From NCBI GenBank assembly GCA_963829485.1, contig CAWHIK010000002.1, positions 62,001-126,000 on the forward strand: a stretch of 64,000 nucleotides of DNA, given 5' to 3'. Origin of the DNA: JBGPQJ01 sp963829485 (lineage in GTDB: Bacteria > Chloroflexota > Anaerolineae > Anaerolineales > Villigracilaceae). Positions 53,985 through 62,657 of the stretch are shown piece by piece (position 1 is the stretch's first letter; every line of letters starts with the position of its first letter). Position numbers and translations under genes: made by a program. The notes under the pieces are model-generated. The model was given only the letters and a program-made list of their open reading frames with translations, ran no database searches and was not told the origin of the DNA.

Positions 53985-55040
53985 CTAAGGTTCCAATACT
54001 ATCTTCAAAGATTTCCGGTCTTCCGCAGCAGAGAACGCCTTGACCGCTTCCCGGAGTGGAAATCGCTGGCTGACCAGTTCAGTGAGATCAACCAATCCGG
54101 AATTAATAATTTGCGCCGCCTGCCAACAATCATGAGTGCTGCAGGCCGTGGTCCCGGTGATGACCAACTCCTTATAATGCACCAGGTTTGAATCGAAATT
54201 TATATTGGGGCGATCTTTTGGAAGGCCGCCGAAATAATTGATCCGACCGCCGATGGCCGCGAGATTAAGCGCGCTCTCCTGTGCGGCATGGACAGGCGCC
54301 GCCACGATGATGACATCCGCGCCGCGACCGTTGCTCTCGTCATTAACCACCGATTGGAGATTCTCTTCGGTCGGGTTGACAACCCGGTCCGCCCCCATGC
54401 GTTTAACTTGAACCGCCCGATCAGGCACCGGTTCACTGACTATCACGCGACCCGCTCCCCGCGCTTTTGCGAGTTTGGTGTGCATGACCCCGATCGGTCC
54501 AGCCCCGATGACCAGGACCACGTCCCCCGGCTCGATATGCAATGCGTTCTGACCGCGAAGCACACAGGCAAAGGGTTCAATCAGGGCAGCCACTGCCGGG
54601 TCAACACTTTCACTCACCTTGATAACATTTCCCTGATGGACAGAATTGGAAGGGACGCGCATGTACTGGGCAAAACCGCCGTCAATGGTGACACCAATCG
54701 CATCATAATTTGCGCAAAGGTTGTTATTCCCACTGACACATTGTTTGCAGCTCCCGCAGCCCATGTTAGGGGCAATAAACACCCGTTCTCCAGCTTGAAA
54801 AACGGAGAGGCCATCTCCAACTTCAGCAATCGTCCCAACCACTTCATGACCGGGGATTCGTATCGTGCCAGGTGAATACATCCGGTGTTGGCCGTGGAAG
54901 ATTCTCAAATCGGTCCCGCAGATACTTGCACTGAGTACCTTGATCAATAATTCGCCTGAACCGATTTTTGGAATCGGAACATCCTCTACGCGCACATCAC
55001 TGGGACCATGATAGACAGCAGCTAGCATACTCATCTCCAT
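53985..55040 (-). CDS. Zinc-dependent medium-chain dehydrogenase (threonine/sorbitol dehydrogenase-like)
   Basis: A 351-residue MDR enzyme. The catalytic-zinc Cys is in ASICGTDLRIFHG and the His-Glu in IPGHEVVGTI; structural-zinc cysteines lie in MGCGSCKQCVSGNNNLC. VLVIGAGPIGVMHTKLA is the NAD motif. It is about as long as sorbitol dehydrogenase. It is in the middle of the GntR-led operon between a Gfo/Idh oxidoreductase and the lactonase-like gene, so oxidation of a sugar or polyol hydroxyl is probable. Confidence 0.85.
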   Translation of the reverse strand: MEMSMLAAVYHGPSDVRVEDVPIPKIGSGELLIKVLSASICGTDLRIFHGQHRMYSPGTIRIPGHEVVGTIAEVGDGLSVFQAGERVFIAPNMGCGSCKQCVSGNNNLCANYDAIGVTIDGGFAQYMRVPSNSVHQGNVIKVSESVDPAVAALIEPFACVLRGQNALHIEPGDVVLVIGAGPIGVMHTKLAKARGAGRVIVSEPVPDRAVQVKRMGADRVVNPTEENLQSVVNDESNGRGADVIIVAAPVHAAQESALNLAAIGGRINYFGGLPKDRPNINFDSNLVHYKELVITGTTACSTHDCWQAAQIINSGLVDLTELVSQRFPLREAVKAFSAAEDRKSLKIVLEP

Positions 55041-55050
55041 ATGAAAACCA

Positions 55051-56085
55051 TTAACCTGTTATTTCCTTCAAGTAAACCGGGCGCTGCTCAAGAAAGGATT
55101 TTGTCCCCGCGAGGACGCCTGCGACCGCCCAGCGGCCTTCAACTCCGCCGGCGCGCGGGACCAACTCTGTTTGAACGCACTGAACGAAATGTTCAAGCTC
55201 GTAGATATAAGCCCATGCAAACCGTTCCGGCCAGGTCCTGACAATAGGTCTGACAAGACCCTGATCGCGGTTGGTGCATACCGTGACAGCCTGGCCTTCC
55301 AGGGTGCCAAGCATCAGGATCCCCTTTTCTCCAATGATCTCCACCCGCGCATCGTACCCGTAACCGCACGGACAAACACCGGATAGCAAACCCAGACCCC
55401 CGCTTTCAAACCTGCAGTTGACCAGGACATTGTCATAGAAGTTGGGGGCATCCACATTATTCGCGGCGCCTTTGAAGTTCGCGACTTCCGTATAGACCCG
55501 TTCGATGTTCGATCCCATCAACCAGCGCAAGGTATCCCAATCATGGCTGTTCACCTCCGCCAGCATCCCATTCGATGTGCGCAGGTCGCGCGCCCAGGGG
55601 GGAGGCAATCCCGGTCCATGCGTATTGGTCTTGATCATCATCGGTTGACCGATCTCGCCCGCCTCGATCCTTTCTGCTGCTGAAACGAATTCGGGATCAA
55701 ACCGTCGCATAAAACCAATTTGCAGGATTACCTTATTCTTATGGGTTACCTCATTGATCTTGTCGCATTCCTCCAGATTGAGCGCCATCGGTTTTTCGAG
55801 GAAAACATGTTTTCCGTTTTCAGCAGCGAGAGCCGTCAACGGGAGATGGGTCGGTGTGGGAGTGGTGATCACCACGGCATCAAAATCCGATCCAGTTAAT
55901 GCGGCCTCAAGGCTATCGAATTGTTTTTCAATTCCAAATTCATCGGCCGTTTGCTTCCGGATGTCTACCACCGGGTCGACCAGGGAAACGATTTTTCCAC
56001 CCGGTACATGACGGGTGATCGCTCGGGAGTGGTTTTTGCCCACACGGCCTGCACCGATCATACAAATTCTTATTTGACTATTCAC
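55051..56085 (-). CDS. Gfo/Idh/MocA-family oxidoreductase (inositol 2-dehydrogenase-like)
   Basis: A 344-residue NAD-dependent oxidoreductase. The N-terminal Rossmann motif is CMIGAGRVGKNHSRAI. ITTPTPTHLPLTALAAENGKHVFLEKPMALN contains the EKP motif with the catalytic Lys. The substrate domain has FMRRFDPEFVSAAERI and EVNSHDWDTLRWLMG with the conserved Asp and His. These features fit the myo-inositol 2-dehydrogenase/scyllo-inositol dehydrogenase subgroup, so an inositol or sugar substrate is possible. Confidence 0.85.
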   Translation of the reverse strand: MNSQIRICMIGAGRVGKNHSRAITRHVPGGKIVSLVDPVVDIRKQTADEFGIEKQFDSLEAALTGSDFDAVVITTPTPTHLPLTALAAENGKHVFLEKPMALNLEECDKINEVTHKNKVILQIGFMRRFDPEFVSAAERIEAGEIGQPMMIKTNTHGPGLPPPWARDLRTSNGMLAEVNSHDWDTLRWLMGSNIERVYTEVANFKGAANNVDAPNFYDNVLVNCRFESGGLGLLSGVCPCGYGYDARVEIIGEKGILMLGTLEGQAVTVCTNRDQGLVRPIVRTWPERFAWAYIYELEHFVQCVQTELVPRAGGVEGRWAVAGVLAGTKSFLEQRPVYLKEITG

Positions 56086-56122
56086 TATACGCTCCTAAAT
56101 TGGGTAAATTTGATCACCGTAA

Positions 56123-57655
56123 TTAATCACTAAAGAAAGTGTTTAACAATGATTCCATCTCAATATACTTTTTCACCAACGGTTTATAAAGTTGATGACG
56201 GTCAGGGTCGGGTTGGATTGGGGATCCTTCAGGAAATGCTGTTTTCAATGCATGACCTGCAAGGTCCTGGATAACACCGGCGGCTTTGCCTGCGATCATC
56301 GCGGAACCCCAGGTCCCAAATTCATTACCGGTCAACCGTTGATATGGCACTCCTAGAACATCCGCTTTAATTTGATTCCAGGTGCCACTCTTGGCCCCCC
56401 CGCCCACCACCCTCGCCTCAACCAGCTTCAATTCCGGTAGAAGTTCTCGCAGGACATGAAGGTAATAGGCGTACTCGAAGGCAACGCTTTCAAGAATCGC
56501 GCGGAAGAAATGAGCCTGAGTATGGGACCATGAAACTCCAATCCAAGCCCCTCGCATTTTGGAATTGGAGAGACAGATTCTGCCTCCGAGGTGCGGCGAA
56601 AAGAATAATCCATCCGACCCCGCAGGGATTGTTTCTGCGAGTTGACTCAATTCCGAATAAAGGGATTCTTCGACCGGCAGCTGGTTAGCGCGCTGGGTAT
56701 TGTAAAACTGGTCGCGGAACCACCTGAGTGCCAATCCGCCTCCGCCAATATAAGCAAGAGGATTCCATAGCCCTGGTATGACCGACCGCATGGTAAGCAA
56801 AGCCCTGTTTTGAGTATCCGCTACATATTGACCGGTGCAACTTGCGAGTACAGCGGCAGTACCGCTGACATCAAATATCATCCCCGGCTGAACGATCCCT
56901 GCTCCCAGAGCATTCGCGGCAGTATCACCCGCTCCTGCAGCGATCAGTGTGCCGGCAGCGAGACCAAATTCCCTGGATGCCTTTTCCGTTACTTCTCCAA
57001 TCACCTGCCAGGGCTCAACAATTCTCGGGAGTTTCTGGATATCCAGATCAAAGCGTGAACACAGTTCTTCCGACCAACTTCCGCGTTCGGCATCTGCAAA
57101 TCCAGAAAAATGAATGTACGTATAATCGATGAAAGCCTGTTCGGCAGTCAGGCCCGCCATTTGGCCAGCCACATACGTTCCCGGCATTACGAATTTGGCT
57201 GTGCGTTTGTAGGTTTCCGGCTGTTCGTTTTTCCACCACAACATCTTCGGACCGTGGTCACAAGTAGGCGGACAGCCGGTCAATTTAGTAACCCGGTCGC
57301 CGTAATCCTTATCAATCCATTCAATGTAGGGCTGGCAGCGCATATCAAGCCAGGAATCAAACCGGGTGACCGGCTGAAGATGTTCATCGACTAATCCAAC
57401 GCCTGCCATTTGAGAATCGAAAGCGATCGCAGCAATATCCCTGGGGTCGATGCCACTTTGTTCAATACAACTTTTAACGGTTAAAGCAGCGGTAGCATAG
57501 AAATCATGACTATCCTGCTCAACAATTCCAGGTTTGGGATAATAAATCGGGACTTCGGCACTTGCTTCCGAAATTTTCTTCCCGTTTATTTGATACAATG
57601 CCGCCTTGGTTGCACTCGTTCCAAGGTCGACACCGATCAGATATTTCCCTGCCAT
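56123..57655 (-). CDS. FGGY-family carbohydrate kinase (xylulokinase-like)
   Basis: A 510-residue FGGY kinase: LIGVDLGTSATKAALYQING at residue 5, IAAFDSQMAGVGLVDE near 80, RFDSWLDMRCQPYIEWID near 99, GAGDTAANALGAGIVQ near 245, and VVGGGAKSGTWNQIKADVLG near 418. It has the xylulokinase size but the substrate is uncertain. It is the first structural gene after the GntR regulator, which marks it as an early step, phosphorylating the imported or isomerised substrate. Confidence 0.85.
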   Translation of the reverse strand: MAGKYLIGVDLGTSATKAALYQINGKKISEASAEVPIYYPKPGIVEQDSHDFYATAALTVKSCIEQSGIDPRDIAAIAFDSQMAGVGLVDEHLQPVTRFDSWLDMRCQPYIEWIDKDYGDRVTKLTGCPPTCDHGPKMLWWKNEQPETYKRTAKFVMPGTYVAGQMAGLTAEQAFIDYTYIHFSGFADAERGSWSEELCSRFDLDIQKLPRIVEPWQVIGEVTEKASREFGLAAGTLIAAGAGDTAANALGAGIVQPGMIFDVSGTAAVLASCTGQYVADTQNRALLTMRSVIPGLWNPLAYIGGGGLALRWFRDQFYNTQRANQLPVEESLYSELSQLAETIPAGSDGLFFSPHLGGRICLSNSKMRGAWIGVSWSHTQAHFFRAILESVAFEYAYYLHVLRELLPELKLVEARVVGGGAKSGTWNQIKADVLGVPYQRLTGNEFGTWGSAMIAGKAAGVIQDLAGHALKTAFPEGSPIQPDPDRHQLYKPLVKKYIEMESLLNTFFSD

Positions 57656-57729
57656 TTGATTCTCCTATCAATGAATGTCTGGATTTAGAATCCAGGTTTT
57701 TACAAACTTAAATGCTTTAGAATTCCGGA

Positions 57730-58536
57730 TTACTGATCCAGGGTATGGGTGAATGGAGAGCTGCTTTGTGGTATTAGGTCTTTTTGATCTCGAGTCCTGA
57801 CCAATTCGACTTCGAATCTTGTTCGATCACCGCGATGAAGCGCATGATAATACTCGATAGGTCTTCCGGTTTCATCGTAACTAATGCTTTTTAACATTAA
57901 TAGCGGCGCGCCTCGTTCAATACCGAGCAATGACGCTTCAGTATCATTAGCCAGAACCAATTCGATATACCTTCGGCCTCGGGCGAGGAAAATTCCTCCC
58001 TCTTTTTCAAGGTATTCATAGAGAGAGCGGTTCGATAAATCGACATGAGCCAGGGGTGGAAAAATCTGTAATGGGATGTAAGTCGTAACCAGTTGGATAG
58101 GCTCATCATTAACGTAGCGCAAACGCTGGATATCGATGACTTCGGTCCCTATCGGAATCCCTAAATAACCGGCAACCTTTTCATTTGCATGAATGACATT
58201 TTGATGCAGAACCTTGGTCACCGGTTTGATTCCCCGCTCGACCATGTCTTGATAAAAACCTGTCAGTTTTTGTATTAATCCTTCGCTGATTTTTGGCTCA
58301 GCGATAAACGTACCTTTTCCTTTTCGCCGTGTGATCACACCTGCAAGTTCCAACTCCCGTAACGCCTGACGAACTACTGTTCGGCTGATGCCAAAAGCAT
58401 CACACAATTCCTGCTCTCCCGGAATCTGCTCCCCGGGGAGCCATTTATTGTCATTAATCTGGTCCCTTAATATATCCATCAGCTGGATATAGTAGGGAAC
58501 ATGGCTTTCGAAGTTGATTTTTTGAGTTTGATCCAT
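57730..58536 (-). CDS. GntR-family transcriptional regulator (HutC/UTRA type)
   Basis: A 268-residue regulator. Residues 12-80 are the winged helix (YYIQLMDILRDQINDNKWLP, ELCDAFGISRTVVRQALREL, VITRRKGKGTFIAEP). Residues 95-245 are the UTRA ligand domain, with LHQNVIHANEKVAGYLGI and VTTYIPLQIFPPL, then ARGRRYIELVLA and RPIEYYHALHRGDRTRFEVEL. It is divergent from the plus-strand genes starting at 58875, and palindromes in the gap look like its operators. It probably represses both the minus-strand operon and the divergent one until a sugar phosphate binds. Confidence 0.92.
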   Translation of the reverse strand: MDQTQKINFESHVPYYIQLMDILRDQINDNKWLPGEQIPGEQELCDAFGISRTVVRQALRELELAGVITRRKGKGTFIAEPKISEGLIQKLTGFYQDMVERGIKPVTKVLHQNVIHANEKVAGYLGIPIGTEVIDIQRLRYVNDEPIQLVTTYIPLQIFPPLAHVDLSNRSLYEYLEKEGGIFLARGRRYIELVLANDTEASLLGIERGAPLLMLKSISYDETGRPIEYYHALHRGDRTRFEVELVRTRDQKDLIPQSSSPFTHTLDQ

Positions 58537-58557
58537 AGGACTCCAATGGATAACTTC

Positions 58558-58577
58558 TTGTAATCCTGTTATTACAA
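58558..58577. promoter_or_regulatory. Probable GntR operator 1
   Basis: TTGTAA at 58558-58563 and TTACAA at 58572-58577 are inverted repeats separated by 8 bases, 22 bases upstream of the GntR start codon. The half-site matches operator 2 at 58748. Confidence 0.45.
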
Positions 58578-58747
58578 CTCATTATAGGAATTTTCACCAG
58601 TTCTGTCAATGGTGAAACATTTTAATTAATAATTTTGGCAAGTTTTGTCTTTTTATATAAATCTTTGCCGTATTTGTCATATATCTGGGTATATTAATGT
58701 TTTTTCCTATTGCTTTTAAAAAGCATTTGGCTATAATAATGTCATGC

Positions 58748-58757
58748 TGTAATTACA
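58748..58757. promoter_or_regulatory. Probable GntR operator 2
   Basis: The perfect palindrome TGTAATTACA lies upstream of the divergent isomerase gene at 58875, in the size and AT-centred form usual for HutC-type GntR operators. The remaining divergent gap (58537-58874) is very AT-rich and holds promoters that I cannot place exactly. Confidence 0.5.
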
Positions 58758-58874
58758 AGTTAGATAAGGCTATTGTGGATTTTCTTTTGTCAACAGATCA
58801 AATGGCATTTTCTTCGAAAAGAATCAGTCCAAAACAATCCAAACCAAAATTTCACAATCAACAGGAGGAACAAC

Positions 58875-59734
58875 ATGAAAGTAGGAATCGATAGTTATTG
58901 CTACCACAGGTTTTTTGGTGAGGTGTATCCAGATCAGAAACCGCCTGCTAAGAACATGACCATGCAAGACTTCCTCAAGCGAGCCCATGAGCTCAAAGTG
59001 GACGGGGTCTCCCTGGAATCCTGCTTCTTCCCCTCCACAAACTCTGGATGGTTTAAGGATTAAAAGCCCAATTGGATGAATACAAGTTCGACCGTGTTTA
59101 TGCCTGGGGACATCCGGACGGCTTGGAACGCGGTAAGAACTGGACCGCTTACGAAGAAATGGTCACGATGATCCCTTACGCCAAGGCCATTGGCGCGGAT
59201 GTGATGCGGGTCGTCGGCAGCAGCCTCATGTTTCGACACGAGCCCCACGGTCCTCAGATCAAAGCTCTGGTGAAAATGTTCAAGAAAGCCGTCAAAGTGG
59301 CCAAAGACAATGGAGTCAAATTGGCCGTCGAGAATCATATCGACTTCACCTCAGATGAAATTCTGGAATTGTTGGGCGAGGTGGATTCAGAATATTTCGG
59401 GCTGAATTTTGATACGGGCAATTTCCTGCGCTTGTTGGACGATCCGATCGCTGGAATGGAAAAACTCGCTCCCTATGTACTCGCTACCCATGTCAAGGAT
59501 TTAATGCCGGATAAGACCGCCAGACCGACTGACTGGCATTTCTTTGCCGGCGTACCGGTTGGCAAGGGCTTGATCGATAATCAAGCGCTGGCTAAACTTC
59601 TCCATAAAGCGAAATTCAAAGGCTTCCTCGCGGTGGAAATTGATCACCCGCACGCAGACTGGTTCGAACGGGAAGATGAAGCGGTCGAGCTGAGCATCCT
59701 GGAATTGAAGAGAATCGCATCCGCATTAAATTAA
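58875..59734 (+). CDS. Sugar phosphate isomerase/epimerase TIM-barrel protein (frameshifted)
   Basis: The reconstructed protein is about 286 residues from ATG 58875 behind AGGAGG. KVGIDSYCYHRFFGEVYPDQ begins the barrel. RVYAWGHPDGLERG, LAVENHIDFTSDEIL, FGLNFDTGNFLRLLDDP, YVLATHVKDL and GFLAVEIDHP carry the metal-binding residues of AP_endonuc_2 isomerases. The frame breaks near 59058, where one A is missing; adding it gives FKELKAQLDEYKF and joins both parts. It heads the divergent operon opposite the GntR gene. Confidence 0.82.
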
Positions 59735-59801
59735 TAAATCCACCGTCTGTGGACGGGACACCGACCATTAAAATTTTCCAACTGATTAAGGAGAAGATCC
59801 C

Positions 59802-60967
59802 TTGAAAAAAGCAAATGTGGCAATTATCGGCACAAAGTTCATGGGCAAAGCCCACAGCAATGCCTGGACTTCCGCCCCGAAATTCTTTAGCCTGGGCATC
59901 ACCCCGGTGCTGAAAATCGCCTGTGGTCAAGACGCTTCAGGAACAAGCGATTTTGCCAGGAATTGGGGTTGGGAAGAAACTGAAACCGATTGGAAAAAAG
60001 TTGTCGAACGCAAAGATATCGACATTATCGATATCTGCACTCCAACTTTCCTGCACAAGGAGATCGTGCTTGCAGCTGCCAAGAACGGCAAGCAGATTTT
60101 TTGCGAAAAGCCGATCGCTCTGAACTTCTCTGAAGCCAAGGAAATGTACGAAGCGGCAGAGAAAGCTGGCGTTTTACATTACCTCAATCATAACTATCGC
60201 CGTACTCCGGCCATCGCTTTCGCCAAGAAGCTGATCGATGAAGGAAAATTAGGACAGATCTTTCACTGGCGCGGCACCTACCTGCAAGACTGGATCACCG
60301 ATCCCAACTTTCCCCTGACATGGCATCTGCAAAAGAAATTCGCCGGTGCGGGACCTCATTATGATTTGAACTCGCACAGCGTCGATCTTGCACGGTACCT
60401 GATCGGCGATGTAAATTCGGTTACCGCAATGATGAAAACCTTCGTGACCGAACGCCCTCTTCCCGGCAAAGATGCTGGTACCTTCAAATCCGGTTCGGCG
60501 GCCGCAGAAAAAGGAAAAGTAACAGTCGATGATGCGGCTTTCATGGTCGTCGAATTCGCAAATGGTGCGCTTGGGATCATTTCGAATCAAGTCGGTTCGC
60601 CAGTGGTCGGAAAAATTACAATTATTTCGAGATCTATGGCAGCAAAGGAAGCTTGATCTTCAACCTTGAACGAATGAACGAACTGCAGTATTTGAACCTC
60701 GAAGACCCTGCAGACGAGCAAGGATTTAGAGACATCCTGGTGACAAACGCCACACATCCCTATGTCGGAGCCTGGTGGCCGCCTGGTCATATCATCGGTT
60801 ACGAGCATGAATTCACCCATGCCGTTGTGGACTTCATGACCGCGCTTGAGAAGGGGACAAAAATCACCCCAAATCTTTATGATGGCATGAAAGATATGCA
60901 AGTCCTGGAGGCAGGCATCATTTCCGCCAGCACGGGACGTAAAGTCGCTGTCGCTGAAGTGAAGTAA
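59802..60967 (+). CDS. Gfo/Idh/MocA-family oxidoreductase (frameshifted)
   Basis: The reconstructed protein is about 388 residues from TTG 59802, which follows AAGGAGAAG. VAIIGTKFMGKAHSNAW is the Rossmann motif, DICTPTFLHKEIVLAAAKNGK and FCEKPIALN hold the EKP catalytic Lys, and GPHYDLNSHSVDLARYLIGD has the conserved Asp and His. A missing A in the run at 60611-60615 breaks the frame; adding it gives VGKNYNYFEIYGSKGSLIFN, an obvious family strand. It probably oxidises a sugar in the same pathway as the neighbouring TIM-barrel isomerases. Confidence 0.85.
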
Positions 60968-60975
60968 CTCAAAAT

Positions 60976-61013
60976 AGGATGAGCAGGTTACATTACTGCT
61001 CATCCTGTTTTTC
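60976..61013 (+). terminator. Intrinsic terminator after the oxidoreductase gene
   Basis: AGGATGAGCAG at 60976-60986 pairs perfectly with CTGCTCATCCT at 60996-61006, followed by GTTTTTC. It lies 28 bases before the next start codon, so it may attenuate rather than fully separate the two genes. Confidence 0.75.
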
Positions 61014-61040
61014 AAATTACCCTTACCTAAACCTGGAGCA

Positions 61041-62372
61041 ATGATGAAAGCAACTCTCGTGCCGGTTTATTTTAAAAGCGCAAATGATCCTGACTTCATT
61101 AAACAAGTTGACGAATTAAAGATCCTGCTGGCCGACGTCGCTGACATCCTGGAACCGGTCTCCCTGGGCAATAAAATTCCCGAATCGGACGGGGTAATTT
61201 TTCCTCAAATGCTGGGCAATGCATACCGGCGGCTAAATGAAATTGAAGCGCTTCCCCAACCCATCATGGTGGTTACTTCCGAATTTGGCACTGTCTCGAT
61301 GTGGGATTGGGAGATTAATAGTTTTCTCACCGCGAAAGGGGTCAAGGTTCTTGCTCCCAACACATTGGAAAAAACCAAGCAGGCCTGTCGGGCATTTGCT
61401 CTGAAACGGCAGCTCAAACAATCCAAATTCCTGGTGTATCAGGACAATCCTGCCAATGGCGGCAAGCAGGATGAAATCTTCAAGAGGTTTTACTGGTGGG
61501 AGACTGAATGCACGGATGCCATCGAAAAAAAGTACGGGTTGAAGATTGTTAAGAAGAGCTTCAAGAAACTTGCCGAGGATGCGAGGACGATAACAGACGA
61601 AGCTGCTCAAAAGGCGTGGGAGGAGCGCAGAGGGAAAACGCCCGTGGGCGCGATCAAGAACAAGGCTATTCTGAGCGCGGTAAAACTTTACTTGAAAATA
61701 AAGGAAGACCTTGATGCTTATCCGGATGTCATCGCAGTTGGGATGAACTGCCTGAATAAATCCCATTTCTGTGATACGACCCCCTGCCTGGCATGGAATT
61801 TTCTTTATGAAGATCGGAATATGGTCTGGGGCTGTGAAGGTGATACGGTTTCAATGCTCACCGAAGTTCTGATCGCGAAAACGATCGGGGTACCTTTTAT
61901 GATGACCAACCTGTATCCCTTCCTGATGGGCCAGGCCGCATTGAAACATGAGCATATTCCCAATTTCCCGGAGGTGGCTGGGAATCCCGATAATCACATC
62001 CTGGCTGCCCACTGCGGGTATCTGGGAGTGGTTCCCCAATCCTTCTCAACCCGGTGGACCTTAAAGGAAAAAGTGCTGTCCATCGTGGATGATAATGCCA
62101 CAGCCATCGATGCCCAATTACCGGAAGGACCGGTCACCCTGGTCAAGCTGACCCCCCCATTTAGTAGTTGGAGCGTGATCGAAGGCAATCTTCCAAAATA
62201 TGCCCAATTTGCTGATTCTCATTGTCTTAATGGTGCGGTGATCGAGGTGCCGAACGGCCCCAGGATGATTGATAATCTTGTCTCGCATCACTATATCATC
62301 ACCACCGGCCACAACTATAATGCCCTCGAAATGGTTTCAAAGGTTTTTGACCTGGAATGCATCCAGACCTAA
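61041..62372 (+). CDS. L-fucose/L-arabinose isomerase-family protein
   Basis: A 443-residue protein of the L-fucose isomerase-like group. VIFPQMLGNAYRRLNEIEAL and VVTSEFGTVSMWDWEINSFL form the first domain. VGMNCLNKSHFCDTTPCLAWNFLYED is near residue 233 and WGCEGDTVSMLTEVLIAK near 263, the region where the family places metal-binding Glu and Asp. AAHCGYLGVVPQSF is near 330. It is shorter than true FucI (about 590 residues) and matches the uncharacterised fucose-isomerase-related proteins. A C-terminal domain GHNYNALEMVSKVFDLE closes it. The substrate is probably an aldose or ketose of this cluster. Confidence 0.78.
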   Translation: MMKATLVPVYFKSANDPDFIKQVDELKILLADVADILEPVSLGNKIPESDGVIFPQMLGNAYRRLNEIEALPQPIMVVTSEFGTVSMWDWEINSFLTAKGVKVLAPNTLEKTKQACRAFALKRQLKQSKFLVYQDNPANGGKQDEIFKRFYWWETECTDAIEKKYGLKIVKKSFKKLAEDARTITDEAAQKAWEERRGKTPVGAIKNKAILSAVKLYLKIKEDLDAYPDVIAVGMNCLNKSHFCDTTPCLAWNFLYEDRNMVWGCEGDTVSMLTEVLIAKTIGVPFMMTNLYPFLMGQAALKHEHIPNFPEVAGNPDNHILAAHCGYLGVVPQSFSTRWTLKEKVLSIVDDNATAIDAQLPEGPVTLVKLTPPFSSWSVIEGNLPKYAQFADSHCLNGAVIEVPNGPRMIDNLVSHHYIITTGHNYNALEMVSKVFDLECIQT

Positions 62373-62481
62373 CAGTTCATAATGCTTTTCTTAATTGCAG
62401 TTATGGATATTAATACAAAGTTATGACAAATATATGCAAAAGTAGTGTAATTTATAACAATATGGTTTCATCTTGACTGGC

Positions 62482-62487
62482 TATAAT
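62482..62487 (+). promoter_or_regulatory. Possible -10 box of the ROK regulator gene
   Basis: A consensus TATAAT lies in the 285-base gap 62373-62657, preceded by TTGACTGGC too close to act as its -35. No clear -35 is at 17 bp. Nothing else in this gap could be identified. Confidence 0.25.
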
Positions 62488-62657
62488 TGTTTAATAACAC
62501 CGTACGCACCTTTCAATTCAAACGGTTTAATCACCGTTAACAGACAGAGTCCTTTTTCGTCTCGCGGTTCATAAATTGAAATTTCATCTGTACCCTTAGT
62601 AATCAGGCTTCAGGACCAGGTAGAAACCACCACAATGACAAAAATGTCACGGAAGCG

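Noticed and set aside
57680..57706. Terminator at CTGGATT-TAG-AATCCAG with a T-run
   Set aside because: The T-run is on the plus-strand side, but no plus-strand gene ends there; on the minus strand the tail is not T-rich.
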